A DNA stretch of 64,000 bases from DAOUBP01 sp034432655 (GTDB lineage Bacteria; Chloroflexota; Anaerolineae; CG2-30-64-16), in assembly GCA_034432655.1 (NCBI GenBank), contig DAOUBP010000162.1, forward strand, positions 33,349 to 97,348, given 5' to 3'. The translations under genes and the position numbers were made by a program. Below the pieces are notes generated by a model. The model saw only the letters and a program-made list of their open reading frames with translations, ran no database searches and was not told the DNA's origin. How positions within the stretch are numbered: position 1 is the stretch's first letter; every line of letters starts with the position of its first letter. Below are positions 9,122 to 16,508 of the stretch, piece after piece.

Positions 9122-9937
9122 TCACCAATAGCGCTCCACATGAATCTGTCCCGCTTCTCGTTTGGTGTTTTCCTTGAAGCCTTCCTGCTGGAGCATGGCC
9201 ACCGCACTGTCAATCATCGCTGGACTGCCGCACAGGAAGATGTGCGTGTTTTCGGGCGTGGGCTTGAACCCCCATGCCTGTTCGATAACCCCGCGCTGCC
9301 ACAAGTCCTGCACATAGCCTGTGTGGCCTGTCCAGGGAGTCGGCTCGCCTTGTGGCCGACTGATGACCGGGACATAAGCGAAGTTGCGACATAAATGCTG
9401 CAGTGTCATCAACTCAGAACGATACCCCAGATCCCACGAATGGCGTGCGCCGTGCAATACTGCGAAGCGGCGAGCACCACCGCACACCAAGTGAGTGGTC
9501 AGCATGCTCATGTACGGCGCCAGGCCGGTGCCGGTGGCGATCATTACCACATTTTGATCTTCGGGCACCTGGTCGAAGGTGAACATGCCGGTAATCTTCG
9601 GGGAAAGCCAAAGCCGGTCGCCGATATTCAACGCAAACAGCCGCGGGGTCAACGCACCGGTGGTCACCAGCGCGATATAAAACTCCAGATATTCTTTGAG
9701 GAGCGAAGACGAAGCGATGGAATAGGCCCGCCGGATGAGCTTGTGCGGGTCAGGCGGAGTTTCATCCGGCTCGGCCAGGGCGCAGCGCGGGGCGGAACCC
9801 GGCAGGCCCAGGACGGCGAACTGGCCGGGGATGAAATCGGGAAGCTGCCAGCCATCAGGTGCTACGCGCAGGATGATCAACCAAGGGGATATCTCGGTAC
9901 GTAGAGTAACAACAGCGTTCAAAACAGGTTCAGGCAC
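9122..9937 (-). CDS. Ferredoxin-NADP+ reductase-like flavoprotein
   Basis: A 271-residue FNR-superfamily protein. The start is GTG 9937 with AAGGAG 8 bases upstream. The FAD-binding motif is RAYSIASS, the pyridine-nucleotide-binding motif is GTGLAPYMSM, and CGSPAMI follows. The C-terminus ends with an aromatic residue (ERYW), as is common in bacterial Fpr proteins where it stacks on the flavin. It probably shuttles electrons between ferredoxin or flavodoxin and NADP(H). In the operon it sits between the CBS-pair gene and acsD, so it is a second route, besides NfnAB, for linking CODH-derived electrons to NADPH. No iron-sulfur ligand motif is seen. Confidence 0.85.
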   Translation of the reverse strand: MPEPVLNAVVTLRTEISPWLIILRVAPDGWQLPDFIPGQFAVLGLPGSAPRCALAEPDETPPDPHKLIRRAYSIASSSLLKEYLEFYIALVTTGALTPRLFALNIGDRLWLSPKITGMFTFDQVPEDQNVVMIATGTGLAPYMSMLTTHLVCGGARRFAVLHGARHSWDLGYRSELMTLQHLCRNFAYVPVISRPQGEPTPWTGHTGYVQDLWQRGVIEQAWGFKPTPENTHIFLCGSPAMIDSAVAMLQQEGFKENTKREAGQIHVERYW

Positions 9938-10024
9938 GGGGCTGCTCCTTCAACCAATCTGACTGTGATGTAGCGACTGAAAGCCAGCCCAATTATACCT
10001 CATTGTGATCCAAATCCCACAAGG

Positions 10025-10531
10025 TCACCGTTTTCCCGCCAGACCGTAGCGCTGACGAAACAGATCCATCGGCGTCGGCCGCGCAGCGTGCATCCCTTGA
10101 TGCCGGATGTATTCGGGCCCTGCCAGCGCCCTGACCACATCGCGCAGGCTGAGCATGGACGCCGGCCAGGAGCGGCCACCGGCATGATGCATGAAAAAGA
10201 TGTGATCAACGTTCATGTCGGCCATCAGTTGCACGATTGCCGTCAGCGGCAAGTCGGCCGCGGCCTCGGGCACGTGCTCCGCCATGACGTCAGCGGCAGC
10301 AAGGGGGGAAGCACCGGCGGGCAGCGTCGCCAGGCGGACGTAGCCCTGGGCCAGCATCTGCTCGTTGACCCAACCGCGCGCATCCCCATCATCGTCCAGC
10401 ACCACCACCGCTGTCCAACCATGCTCCACCATCTGTGCTGCCAGCCGGTCAAGCGGTTCTGTCGGCTTGCAAGTGGGCACGCCGATGCGCATCACGTCAC
10501 GAACAAGGAGAGGGGAAGACATGGGCAACAT
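10025..10531 (-). CDS. Tandem CBS-domain protein in the CODH/ACS operon
   Basis: A 168-residue protein made almost wholly of two CBS motifs: LLVRDVMRIGVPTCKP with following residues up to about 70, and DVMAEHVPEAAADLPL onward to about 145. CBS pairs bind adenosine nucleotides such as AMP, ATP or S-adenosylmethionine and regulate partner enzymes. Two in-frame ATGs exist (10531 and 10522), neither with a clear Shine-Dalgarno. The sequence just upstream is a GACGAAA repeat array that may have displaced the original leader. Location between acsB and the FNR-like gene suggests an energy-state sensor for acetyl-CoA synthesis, but the partner is unknown. Confidence 0.82.
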   Translation of the reverse strand: MLPMSSPLLVRDVMRIGVPTCKPTEPLDRLAAQMVEHGWTAVVVLDDDGDARGWVNEQMLAQGYVRLATLPAGASPLAAADVMAEHVPEAAADLPLTAIVQLMADMNVDHIFFMHHAGGRSWPASMLSLRDVVRALAGPEYIRHQGMHAARPTPMDLFRQRYGLAGKR

Positions 10532-10546
10532 ATCATTGCGACAAAC

Positions 10547-10621
10547 GACGAAAGACGAAAGACGAAAGACGAAAGACGAAAGACCAAACCGTCCTTCGTC
10601 CTTCGTCGTTCGTCCTTTGTC
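10547..10621. repeat. Inverted heptamer array between acsB and the CBS gene
   Basis: On the plus strand about five GACGAAA units are followed by about four units of the opposite sense (GTCCTTC, GTCGTTC, GTCCTTT). The two halves can pair into one long imperfect hairpin. It fills nearly the whole gap between acsB (stop 10627) and the CBS-domain gene. Confidence 0.85.
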
Positions 10622-10626
10622 ATTGA

Positions 10627-12906
10627 TTAGAAAATCGGATCCATCATCAACGCCGGATGGCCGACCGCTTCCAGATGGGCCAACAGCCCGTCCACATCGG
10701 TGCAGATCGTCTCATCGGCGATCTTGCTGATCAGGTCGGGATCGCCTTCCCGCTCGGCCACCTTCTGGAGTTCCTCGGCCATGGTCTGCTTCAGGATGCT
10801 GGACATCCAGACGACGCGCTTGAAGCCGCCGTCGGCCGAGATGAACTTGGGGCTGGTCAGGTAATACTTGCCCACGCCCATCACGCCCGGGGTCTGCAGG
10901 CCGCCGCCGGCCATGCCGGCCAGGGTCGAGAACGTCATGCCGGCCGGGGTCATGCTGGGATCTTCGCGGCTCACCACCATCACGCCGTTGGCTTCAGGGA
11001 TCAGCATCACGATGCACTCGAAGCAACCGCAGGCCGTCATCGGGCTGGTCATGATGGAGTACATGGCCACCTCTTGCACGGTGCCGTTCGACTTCTGTTG
11101 GGCGATCTCGTTGAGGCCGGCGTAGATGCCTTTCTCGCGGTCAATCACCATCCCTTTGCGCACCGGCTGGTTCGGCCCGGTCGGATTAATCTGGTAGGAC
11201 GCGGCGCAGTCCAGGTAGTTGTATGCGCCACACAGGCCCAGCCGCTGTGGGCTGACCAGACACACATGGGTCGGCGCGAAGGACTGGCACAGCGTGCAGG
11301 TGTAGAACTCCTCCACCGCTTCATCGGTCAGGTCGGCCAGGCGGCGATTACGGTAGTCGTAGGCCTCACGCGCCTTCTGCAGCCACTCGGCATGCAGCGC
11401 CGGGTCGGTGATGAGCTTGACCTGTACCTTGTCCACAATTGCGCCGAAATCCGCCATGAAGCGAGCGTGCAGAATATCGCCGAAGTGTTTGAGGGTAAAG
11501 CCCTTGTCGGCCGCCGCCTTGCTGATCCGGATCCAGGTGATGTCGCGCTGACCGATGTGCTGGATGCCGCTGGCCCCGTTGATGAAGTAGTGGATTTGGC
11601 GTTCCAGCACCGGCTCGAAGTCCTTCTGCATCTTCCGGCCGGCCACTTCCACCAGGATGCCCAGGTCCATGGCGCCGCCCACCGGCACATCTTCGAAACC
11701 GGGGCCGATCACCTCGATCTTGCCGTCCTCCACCTGATCCATGTCCACCATGCGCAGGTACTCGAACGCGCGGCTGTACTTACCGCCGAACTCGACGCGC
11801 ATGTCGGCCTTGCGCACTACTTCGCCCTCAAACGCGGAACCGTAAGGCACCGGGATCGGTACTTCGGTCAGCTTGATCTTGACCCCGCGGGTCTCGATGC
11901 ACTTCTGGACCAGCTTCTCGGCCCGCTCCAGATCGTCCTTGCCTTCGATCTCGTTGAATGGCATGGAGATGACATGCTCATAGGTGGTGACGCCGGTAGG
12001 CAAGATCTGCGGGATGCGGGTATCAGCGATGACCGGGAAGCCGTAGTTGATGGCGCCGGCCGCGGCCGCATACTTCAGATCATCCACTTCGCCCAGCGCC
12101 AACACAAACGCGAACACGCGCGCCCGGTTGTACAAGAGGATTTCCTTGGCCTGGCCGCCTTTCAGGCCGCCGAAAGTCAGCGCAGAACGGGTGGCGAAGC
12201 CGATGGGGTAAATGGCCGAGAGGGTGTCCAGGCCGAACGGCACGATGTACGTGTCATAGCCCATCTCCACGCCCTCTTCCATCAGCTGATGGATCACCGA
12301 GCGGCCGTTCACGTTGCCGCACAGGAAGATCAGGATGTTACGCCGCTGCAGCTCGCGCACAATCTTGACCGCCACCTCGTTGCTCTTGGCGCAGCCGACG
12401 ATGGCTGCGAAGCCCGGCATGCGGCCATCTACCAGCTGGATGCCCCAAGCGCGCAGCTGGACGTCATCAATCGGGCCGTTCAACCGGCCATTGCCGTCCC
12501 CTGCTTCGCCATCAGGGCTGGTGAAGCTGCCGCCCGTCATGCGCAAACCGGGCAGCCGGCCCGGTTCCTCGCCATACACAAAGCGGATCGCCTCGATGGT
12601 CTCGGCGGCCAGCAACGTCGCAATGCCACAGTCCAACGTCTCGCCCAGATAGGGGGTCCAGCATTGGGTGGTGGGCACGGGATGCAGCAAGTCCCTGGCG
12701 TGCTCCAAGACGGGCTTCAGTTGACCCAGCTTGCTGACTTCGCGGCCGGTCAGGCCCAGAATGGTCGGCAGGTAATAGGCAGTGTTCGGAAAAGCGACCG
12801 GGGTTTCGGGACCTTTTTCACGGAGCGCCTTTTCCAACAGCGCCTCAGCCTCGGCCACAATCAAGTTTGCGCCGCGGATGGCACGGGTAGCGATGTAACG
12901 TGACAT
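10627..12906 (-). CDS. acsB: Acetyl-CoA synthase (CO-methylating) catalytic subunit
   Basis: A 759-residue full-length bacterial-type acetyl-CoA synthase. It joins CO, a methyl group from CFeSP and CoA at the nickel-iron A-cluster. The 4Fe-4S ligands C537, C540, C549 and C559 have the same spacing as Moorella C506/C509/C518/C528. C626-G-C628 matches the distal-nickel Cys-Gly-Cys site. The N-terminal domain that contacts CODH and carries the CO tunnel is present, unlike the shorter archaeal CdhC. The start ATG 12906 has GGGAGG 10 bases upstream. It lies directly after cooS, separated by repeat arms. Confidence 0.98.
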   Translation of the reverse strand: MSRYIATRAIRGANLIVAEAEALLEKALREKGPETPVAFPNTAYYLPTILGLTGREVSKLGQLKPVLEHARDLLHPVPTTQCWTPYLGETLDCGIATLLAAETIEAIRFVYGEEPGRLPGLRMTGGSFTSPDGEAGDGNGRLNGPIDDVQLRAWGIQLVDGRMPGFAAIVGCAKSNEVAVKIVRELQRRNILIFLCGNVNGRSVIHQLMEEGVEMGYDTYIVPFGLDTLSAIYPIGFATRSALTFGGLKGGQAKEILLYNRARVFAFVLALGEVDDLKYAAAAGAINYGFPVIADTRIPQILPTGVTTYEHVISMPFNEIEGKDDLERAEKLVQKCIETRGVKIKLTEVPIPVPYGSAFEGEVVRKADMRVEFGGKYSRAFEYLRMVDMDQVEDGKIEVIGPGFEDVPVGGAMDLGILVEVAGRKMQKDFEPVLERQIHYFINGASGIQHIGQRDITWIRISKAAADKGFTLKHFGDILHARFMADFGAIVDKVQVKLITDPALHAEWLQKAREAYDYRNRRLADLTDEAVEEFYTCTLCQSFAPTHVCLVSPQRLGLCGAYNYLDCAASYQINPTGPNQPVRKGMVIDREKGIYAGLNEIAQQKSNGTVQEVAMYSIMTSPMTACGCFECIVMLIPEANGVMVVSREDPSMTPAGMTFSTLAGMAGGGLQTPGVMGVGKYYLTSPKFISADGGFKRVVWMSSILKQTMAEELQKVAEREGDPDLISKIADETICTDVDGLLAHLEAVGHPALMMDPIF

Positions 12907-12940
12907 GTAAAATGCCTCCCTTGCTTGCTACAACATCTAG

Positions 12941-13013
12941 CTTACTGCGTATTGCGTGCTGCGTACTCTCCTGAAACCTGACGACGATCGCGCAACACGC
13001 AATACGCAGTACG
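12941..13013. repeat. Heptamer repeat arms between cooS and acsB
   Basis: Left arm 12941-12968 has units of the GCGTATT/GCGTGCT/GCGTACT type. Right arm about 12991-13013 carries the reverse complements (CGCAACA, CGCAATA, CGCAGTA). The arms can pair as an RNA hairpin. The right arm abuts the cooS stop codon at 13014-13016. This separates the two catalytic genes of the complex. Confidence 0.8.
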
Positions 13014-15002
13014 TTATCCGTACAACTCCGCCATCTGCTCTTCCAGCGGCTCCTCCAGGAATACCTGGATCGGCACATCGCCGGAGGCACCGAAACGAGA
13101 AGGATCATAAGGCGGCAGCTTGAGCGCAGCGCGTTTCTTGTCAATGTGTTCCAGTGTGCGGCGGACGATCTCATCCGCTTCGGTTACAAACTCCAGCTTG
13201 CCACCGAAGCGCTCTTCCCACTCCTGGGACAGGATATGGGAAACCGTATCGGAGAACTCCACCGGATTGCGCACGCCCATGATCACATATGCCCCGGAGC
13301 CGACACAGTAAGTCGCAATGGCCAACGCTTTCTCGCTCATCCATTCGGGTGCCAGGCCCACGGCGGGGATGTCACTGATGTCATCGCCCAGGCCCCCTTC
13401 CGTGGCCATCTGGCTCAATACCGTGAGGATGCGGCTGTTATCCACGCAGGAACCCAGGTGCAGCACGGGCGGGATGCCGATGGCCTCGCACACCTCGCGC
13501 AGGCCAGGCCCGACCTTTTCAGGATCGAGAGCGGTCGAGCCCTTAAGATAACCGTATTTGCCCGCCGCAATCGCGCCGCAGCCGGTGCTGACCACCAGCA
13601 CGTCGTTCTTCAACAGCTGCGTCACCACGTCCATATGGACCTGGTCCTGGGTCAATGCCGGGTTGTTGCAGCCCACATCGGCGGCCACCCCGCGGATGCG
13701 GCCGGCTGCAATGGCATCGTTCAGCGGCCGGAAGGAGGCGCGGTAACTGCCGCCCTGCATGTAGGCCAGATACTCGTGGCTGAAACCGGGCACCACATCC
13801 TCGTAGATGTTCTGGGGGATGCGCGTCTCCCCGCGGTTGACATAGTTGTCGCAGGCACGGCGCACGATACTCTTGGCAATATCCAGCGCCCGGTGTTCGT
13901 CGAACTCAATATGCGTTGCGCCGGTGATCCTGACCTTGGGGCTAGTGGTGATGATCTCGGTGTGGAAGTGCTTCGCCACATCGGTCAACGATTGCATAAT
14001 GCACTGCACATCCACCACCATTGCCTCTACCGCGCCCGTGAGGATGGCCAGCTCCTGATTGAGGAAGTTGCCGGCCGAGGGGATCCCCTGGCGCATCATC
14101 ACTTCGTTGGAGGTGCAGCAGATGCCGGCCAGGTTGATGCCTTTGGCCCCTTTGCTCTTCGCATATTCCAGCAGCTCTGGATCCTGGACAGCCGCCACGA
14201 TCATCTCACTGAGGGTGGGCTCATGGCCGTGGACGATGATGTTCACCTCATCATCCTTCAAGCATCCCAGGTTCACCCGGCCTACCTTTGGGCTGGGTGT
14301 GCCGAACAGGATATCGGAGATATCGGTGGCCCACATCGAGCCGCCCCAACCATCGGCCAATGCCGTGCGCACCGCGGCCAACAGGATATGGCTGGCGTCC
14401 TGGTCATCGCCCATGTGGGTGCGATGGAGGATCTCTACCACTTCGCGGTCAATGCCGCGGGGGACCACCTTCTGATCGCGCCAGATCTTCTGGCGTTTCG
14501 GCGGTGCGATCGAGATATAGCTCAGCTCCCCGCGCTGTTGGCCGAACTCGCTGATGGCCTTATTCGCAACATCCAGGGCGATCTCCTTGATCGTGCGGCC
14601 CTTGGTGGGGATGTTGTGTTTGGCAGCCACAGCGAGAAGCTTGGCCTCATCGCGGATCTCATAACCCTGTGCTTCGCCCTTGGCCACGGCCTGGAGCGTA
14701 AAAGCCAGATCGCGGCCGTGATCTGAGTGAGCCGCCGCGCCGGCCGCAATGGCACGCGCCAGGTTACGTGCGGCGATGGTCTCCAGGGTGGCGCCGCAAA
14801 TGCCTACCTGTCCGTCCTTGGTGATACGGCAGGGCCCCATATAGCAGTTCTTGCAGCACACGCCCGCCTGTCCACTGCCGATAGTGCAGGGCTTATGCTC
14901 CGCCGCACGACTGAACGAGGTCGGGATGCCCATCGCGGTCGCAAAATCCAAGACATAGCACGCGGCGGGGTCAATCGTCGGAACGATCTTTTGCTTAGCC
15001 AT
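13014..15002 (-). CDS. cooS: Anaerobic nickel-iron CO dehydrogenase catalytic subunit
   Basis: A 662-residue CooS/AcsA protein that interconverts CO2 and CO, feeding CO to AcsB. The N-terminal D/B-cluster Cys region is visible (C49, C50, C53, C58, C69). The C-cluster ligands are a His in the HGHEP motif near 260, one of C295/C296, C334, C445 (GCNN), C475 (TGCG) and C519 (GSCVDN). All expected residues are present, so it should be an active Ni-CODH and not one of the degenerate clades. A strong AAAGGAGG precedes ATG 15002. Linkage to acsB, acsCD and acsV makes it the AcsA of a CODH/ACS complex. Confidence 0.97.
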   Translation of the reverse strand: MAKQKIVPTIDPAACYVLDFATAMGIPTSFSRAAEHKPCTIGSGQAGVCCKNCYMGPCRITKDGQVGICGATLETIAARNLARAIAAGAAAHSDHGRDLAFTLQAVAKGEAQGYEIRDEAKLLAVAAKHNIPTKGRTIKEIALDVANKAISEFGQQRGELSYISIAPPKRQKIWRDQKVVPRGIDREVVEILHRTHMGDDQDASHILLAAVRTALADGWGGSMWATDISDILFGTPSPKVGRVNLGCLKDDEVNIIVHGHEPTLSEMIVAAVQDPELLEYAKSKGAKGINLAGICCTSNEVMMRQGIPSAGNFLNQELAILTGAVEAMVVDVQCIMQSLTDVAKHFHTEIITTSPKVRITGATHIEFDEHRALDIAKSIVRRACDNYVNRGETRIPQNIYEDVVPGFSHEYLAYMQGGSYRASFRPLNDAIAAGRIRGVAADVGCNNPALTQDQVHMDVVTQLLKNDVLVVSTGCGAIAAGKYGYLKGSTALDPEKVGPGLREVCEAIGIPPVLHLGSCVDNSRILTVLSQMATEGGLGDDISDIPAVGLAPEWMSEKALAIATYCVGSGAYVIMGVRNPVEFSDTVSHILSQEWEERFGGKLEFVTEADEIVRRTLEHIDKKRAALKLPPYDPSRFGASGDVPIQVFLEEPLEEQMAELYG

Positions 15003-15015
15003 AACTCAGCCTCCT

Positions 15016-15636
15016 TTATGATTTCTTGGCATCCCGCGGGTCAGTGCGGGTCTGGCGGAACCCCAAGCGATCCCATGCCGGATCTTTGCGGCCATCCTGC
15101 ACAGGCACGGGCTGGGCGATCACCCCGCTGCCATCTGTGGCAACAGGATAGCCGGCCTCCTCCAGGGCCGCCATGAGGGCGCCAGGACTGACGACTGCCG
15201 GATCGTACGAAATGACAACCATACGGAAGGCGGAGCTGGCAATGACGTCTTGGACCCCGGGTGTGTTGGTCAGGACGTCTCGCACCTTCAGCGTGTGGTG
15301 ATCTGCCCATAGGTTTGGCACATTGAATTGAACTTTTTCGACCACAGACCTGCCTCCTTGGGGTGAACTGAGATAGCGGACTGATTCGGGCGCCGCAGAC
15401 CCCGGCGCAGCTTGTGCAATTGCCAGGATCTCGCGGCGATGCTCAAGATAGATTTGGCAAAAATCGCATGAAACGTGCAGGGGTGCACAACAACAGGCTT
15501 CCCCTCGACACTGCTCCCAACACGACAAACCGGAGTCGAGCAACAGACACTCGGCACAGGTGAATGACCAGCCGTCATGCTTGCCGTTGCCTGTCTGGTG
15601 TAACAGGTCCTGCCTGATTTGCCAACACGTCCGCAC
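15016..15636 (-). CDS. Cys-rich plus HMA-like protein, first gene of the CODH/ACS operon
   Basis: A 206-residue protein I do not recognise as a named family. It starts at GTG 15636. Residues 1-66 hold ten Cys (4, 27, 30, 39, 43, 48-50, 57, 60), with CxxC pairs at 27-30 and 57-60 and a CCC run, suggesting an iron-sulfur or zinc module. Residues about 100-170 match the heavy-metal-associated fold (a strand-helix-strand-strand-helix-strand pattern ending EEAGYPV). The metal loop, normally CxxC, reads ADHH in the segment VPNLWADHHTLKV. It ends 13 bases before cooS. A nickel- or electron-handling accessory for CODH is a reasonable inference. Confidence 0.75.
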   Translation of the reverse strand: MRTCWQIRQDLLHQTGNGKHDGWSFTCAECLLLDSGLSCWEQCRGEACCCAPLHVSCDFCQIYLEHRREILAIAQAAPGSAAPESVRYLSSPQGGRSVVEKVQFNVPNLWADHHTLKVRDVLTNTPGVQDVIASSAFRMVVISYDPAVVSPGALMAALEEAGYPVATDGSGVIAQPVPVQDGRKDPAWDRLGFRQTRTDPRDAKKS

Positions 15637-15661
15637 AGGGAGAAACCCTTTCTAACAACAA

Positions 15662-15684
15662 TCAGGCTCAGAAATGGCCTGAGC
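15662..15684 (-). promoter_or_regulatory. Two mutually exclusive leader hairpins before the CODH operon
   Basis: On the plus-strand numbering, TCAGGC (15662-15667) can pair with GCCTGA (15677-15682), and GCTCAG (15666-15671) with CTGAGC (15679-15684). The two stems overlap, so only one can form. They lie 26-48 bases upstream of the GTG at 15636. An ANTAR regulator is encoded just upstream, but the classic hexaloop pair was not recognised here. Confidence 0.45.
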
Positions 15685-15728
15685 TATCTCCTGCGGCGAA
15701 CATCACGAAGTTTGCCATGATCTCGCCT

Positions 15729-15756
15729 TACATACTATGATGCCCATCATGCTCAA
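15729..15756 (-). promoter_or_regulatory. Candidate promoter of the CODH/ACS operon
   Basis: On the minus strand TTGAGC (15756-15751) and TATGTA (15734-15729) are spaced by 16 bases, a plausible sigma-70 type pair. The start of transcription would lie near 15722, leaving a leader of about 85 bases. The -35 element is embedded in palindromic sequence. Confidence 0.4.
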
Positions 15757-15760
15757 GCAT
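15737..15760. promoter_or_regulatory. Two overlapping perfect palindromes, candidate operator
   Basis: ATGATGCCCATCAT (15737-15750) and ATGCTCAAGCAT (15749-15760) are both perfect dyads and share two bases. They cover the spacer and -35 of the candidate CODH/ACS promoter, a typical place for a repressor site. The cognate regulator is unknown. Confidence 0.5.
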
Positions 15761-15773
15761 ACAAAACACAGAA

Positions 15774-15816
15774 ATAAAAAAAACGCCTGCCCGCGCAAAA
15801 ACGCCCGGGCAGGCGT
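15774..15816 (-). terminator. Intrinsic terminator after the ANTAR regulator
   Basis: An 11-base perfect stem ACGCCTGCCCG (15783-15793) / CGGGCAGGCGT (15806-15816) is followed, reading the minus strand, by an eight-base T-tract. It ends the transcript from 15927-19456 and isolates it from the CODH/ACS operon. Confidence 0.88.
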
Positions 15817-15926
15817 TCGTCACCTGTCGTTGGTGCAGGCCGCCATCAGCCTGCTGCTTGGATATGACGAATGTAATATATCAGAAGACGACAGAGTGCA
15901 CTATGATCGGCGTCAGGTTTGGCCGG

Positions 15927-16505
15927 TCATAACAGCTGATCCGCCAGCACGATGGCCTGCGCCACCTCGGCCAGCTTACGATTGGTATCCTGGCTCTGAC
16001 GTTGAAGCCGACGGAACGCTTCCTCTTCGGTCAGGTTGAGACGGCGCATCAAGATGCCTTTGGCCCGCTCGATCACCTTGCGCGCCTCCAATGCCTCGCG
16101 CAGGTCGGCCACCTCTTGCCGCAGAGCTTGAAATTCACGAAAACGCGCCAGGGCCAGGGTGATAGCCGGCAACAGATCCTCCTCGGCCACGGGTTTCATC
16201 AGATAGGCCGAGACGTTGGCGCGGGCGGCCCGTTCTACCAGCTGTGATTCACTGTACGCGGTCAAGAGGATGATGGGGATGGGCCGCATTTGCGTGATCT
16301 GCTCGGCCGCCTCGATCCCATCCATGACGGGCATCTTAATGTCGAGGATGGCCAGGTCCGGTTGTGTCTGTCGCGCCAGAGCCACCGCTTCTGCGCCCGT
16401 GGTCGCTTCAGCAACCACCTGGTGGCCCAACGCCGTCAACTGGGCTCGCAGGCTGAGCAGGCGGATGCTCTCGTCATCAGCGATCAAAATGCGCAGTGGC
16501 TGCAT
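15927..16505 (-). CDS. ANTAR-domain response regulator (transcription antiterminator)
   Basis: A 192-residue two-domain protein. The N-terminal receiver has the acidic pair DD near 10-11, the phosphoacceptor D55 (AILDIKMPVMDG) and a K in MKPVAEED. A coiled linker follows, then the C-terminal ANTAR RNA-binding domain (VIERAKGILMRR and a following three-helix stretch to the end). ANTAR proteins bind paired RNA hairpins in leaders and prevent termination. It starts 3 bases after the kinase stop, and a kinase-ANTAR pair is the EutW/EutV arrangement. A target RNA could lie in the leader of the CODH/ACS operon that begins 290 bases downstream; this is inference. Confidence 0.92.
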   Translation of the reverse strand: MQPLRILIADDESIRLLSLRAQLTALGHQVVAEATTGAEAVALARQTQPDLAILDIKMPVMDGIEAAEQITQMRPIPIILLTAYSESQLVERAARANVSAYLMKPVAEEDLLPAITLALARFREFQALRQEVADLREALEARKVIERAKGILMRRLNLTEEEAFRRLQRQSQDTNRKLAEVAQAIVLADQLL

Positions 16506-16508
16506 CGT

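Noticed and set aside
10657..12903. A 748-residue open frame on the plus strand, antisense to acsB
   Set aside because: It mirrors acsB almost base for base, has His/Gln/Gly-rich composition typical of antisense frames in GC-rich DNA, and acsB is certain.
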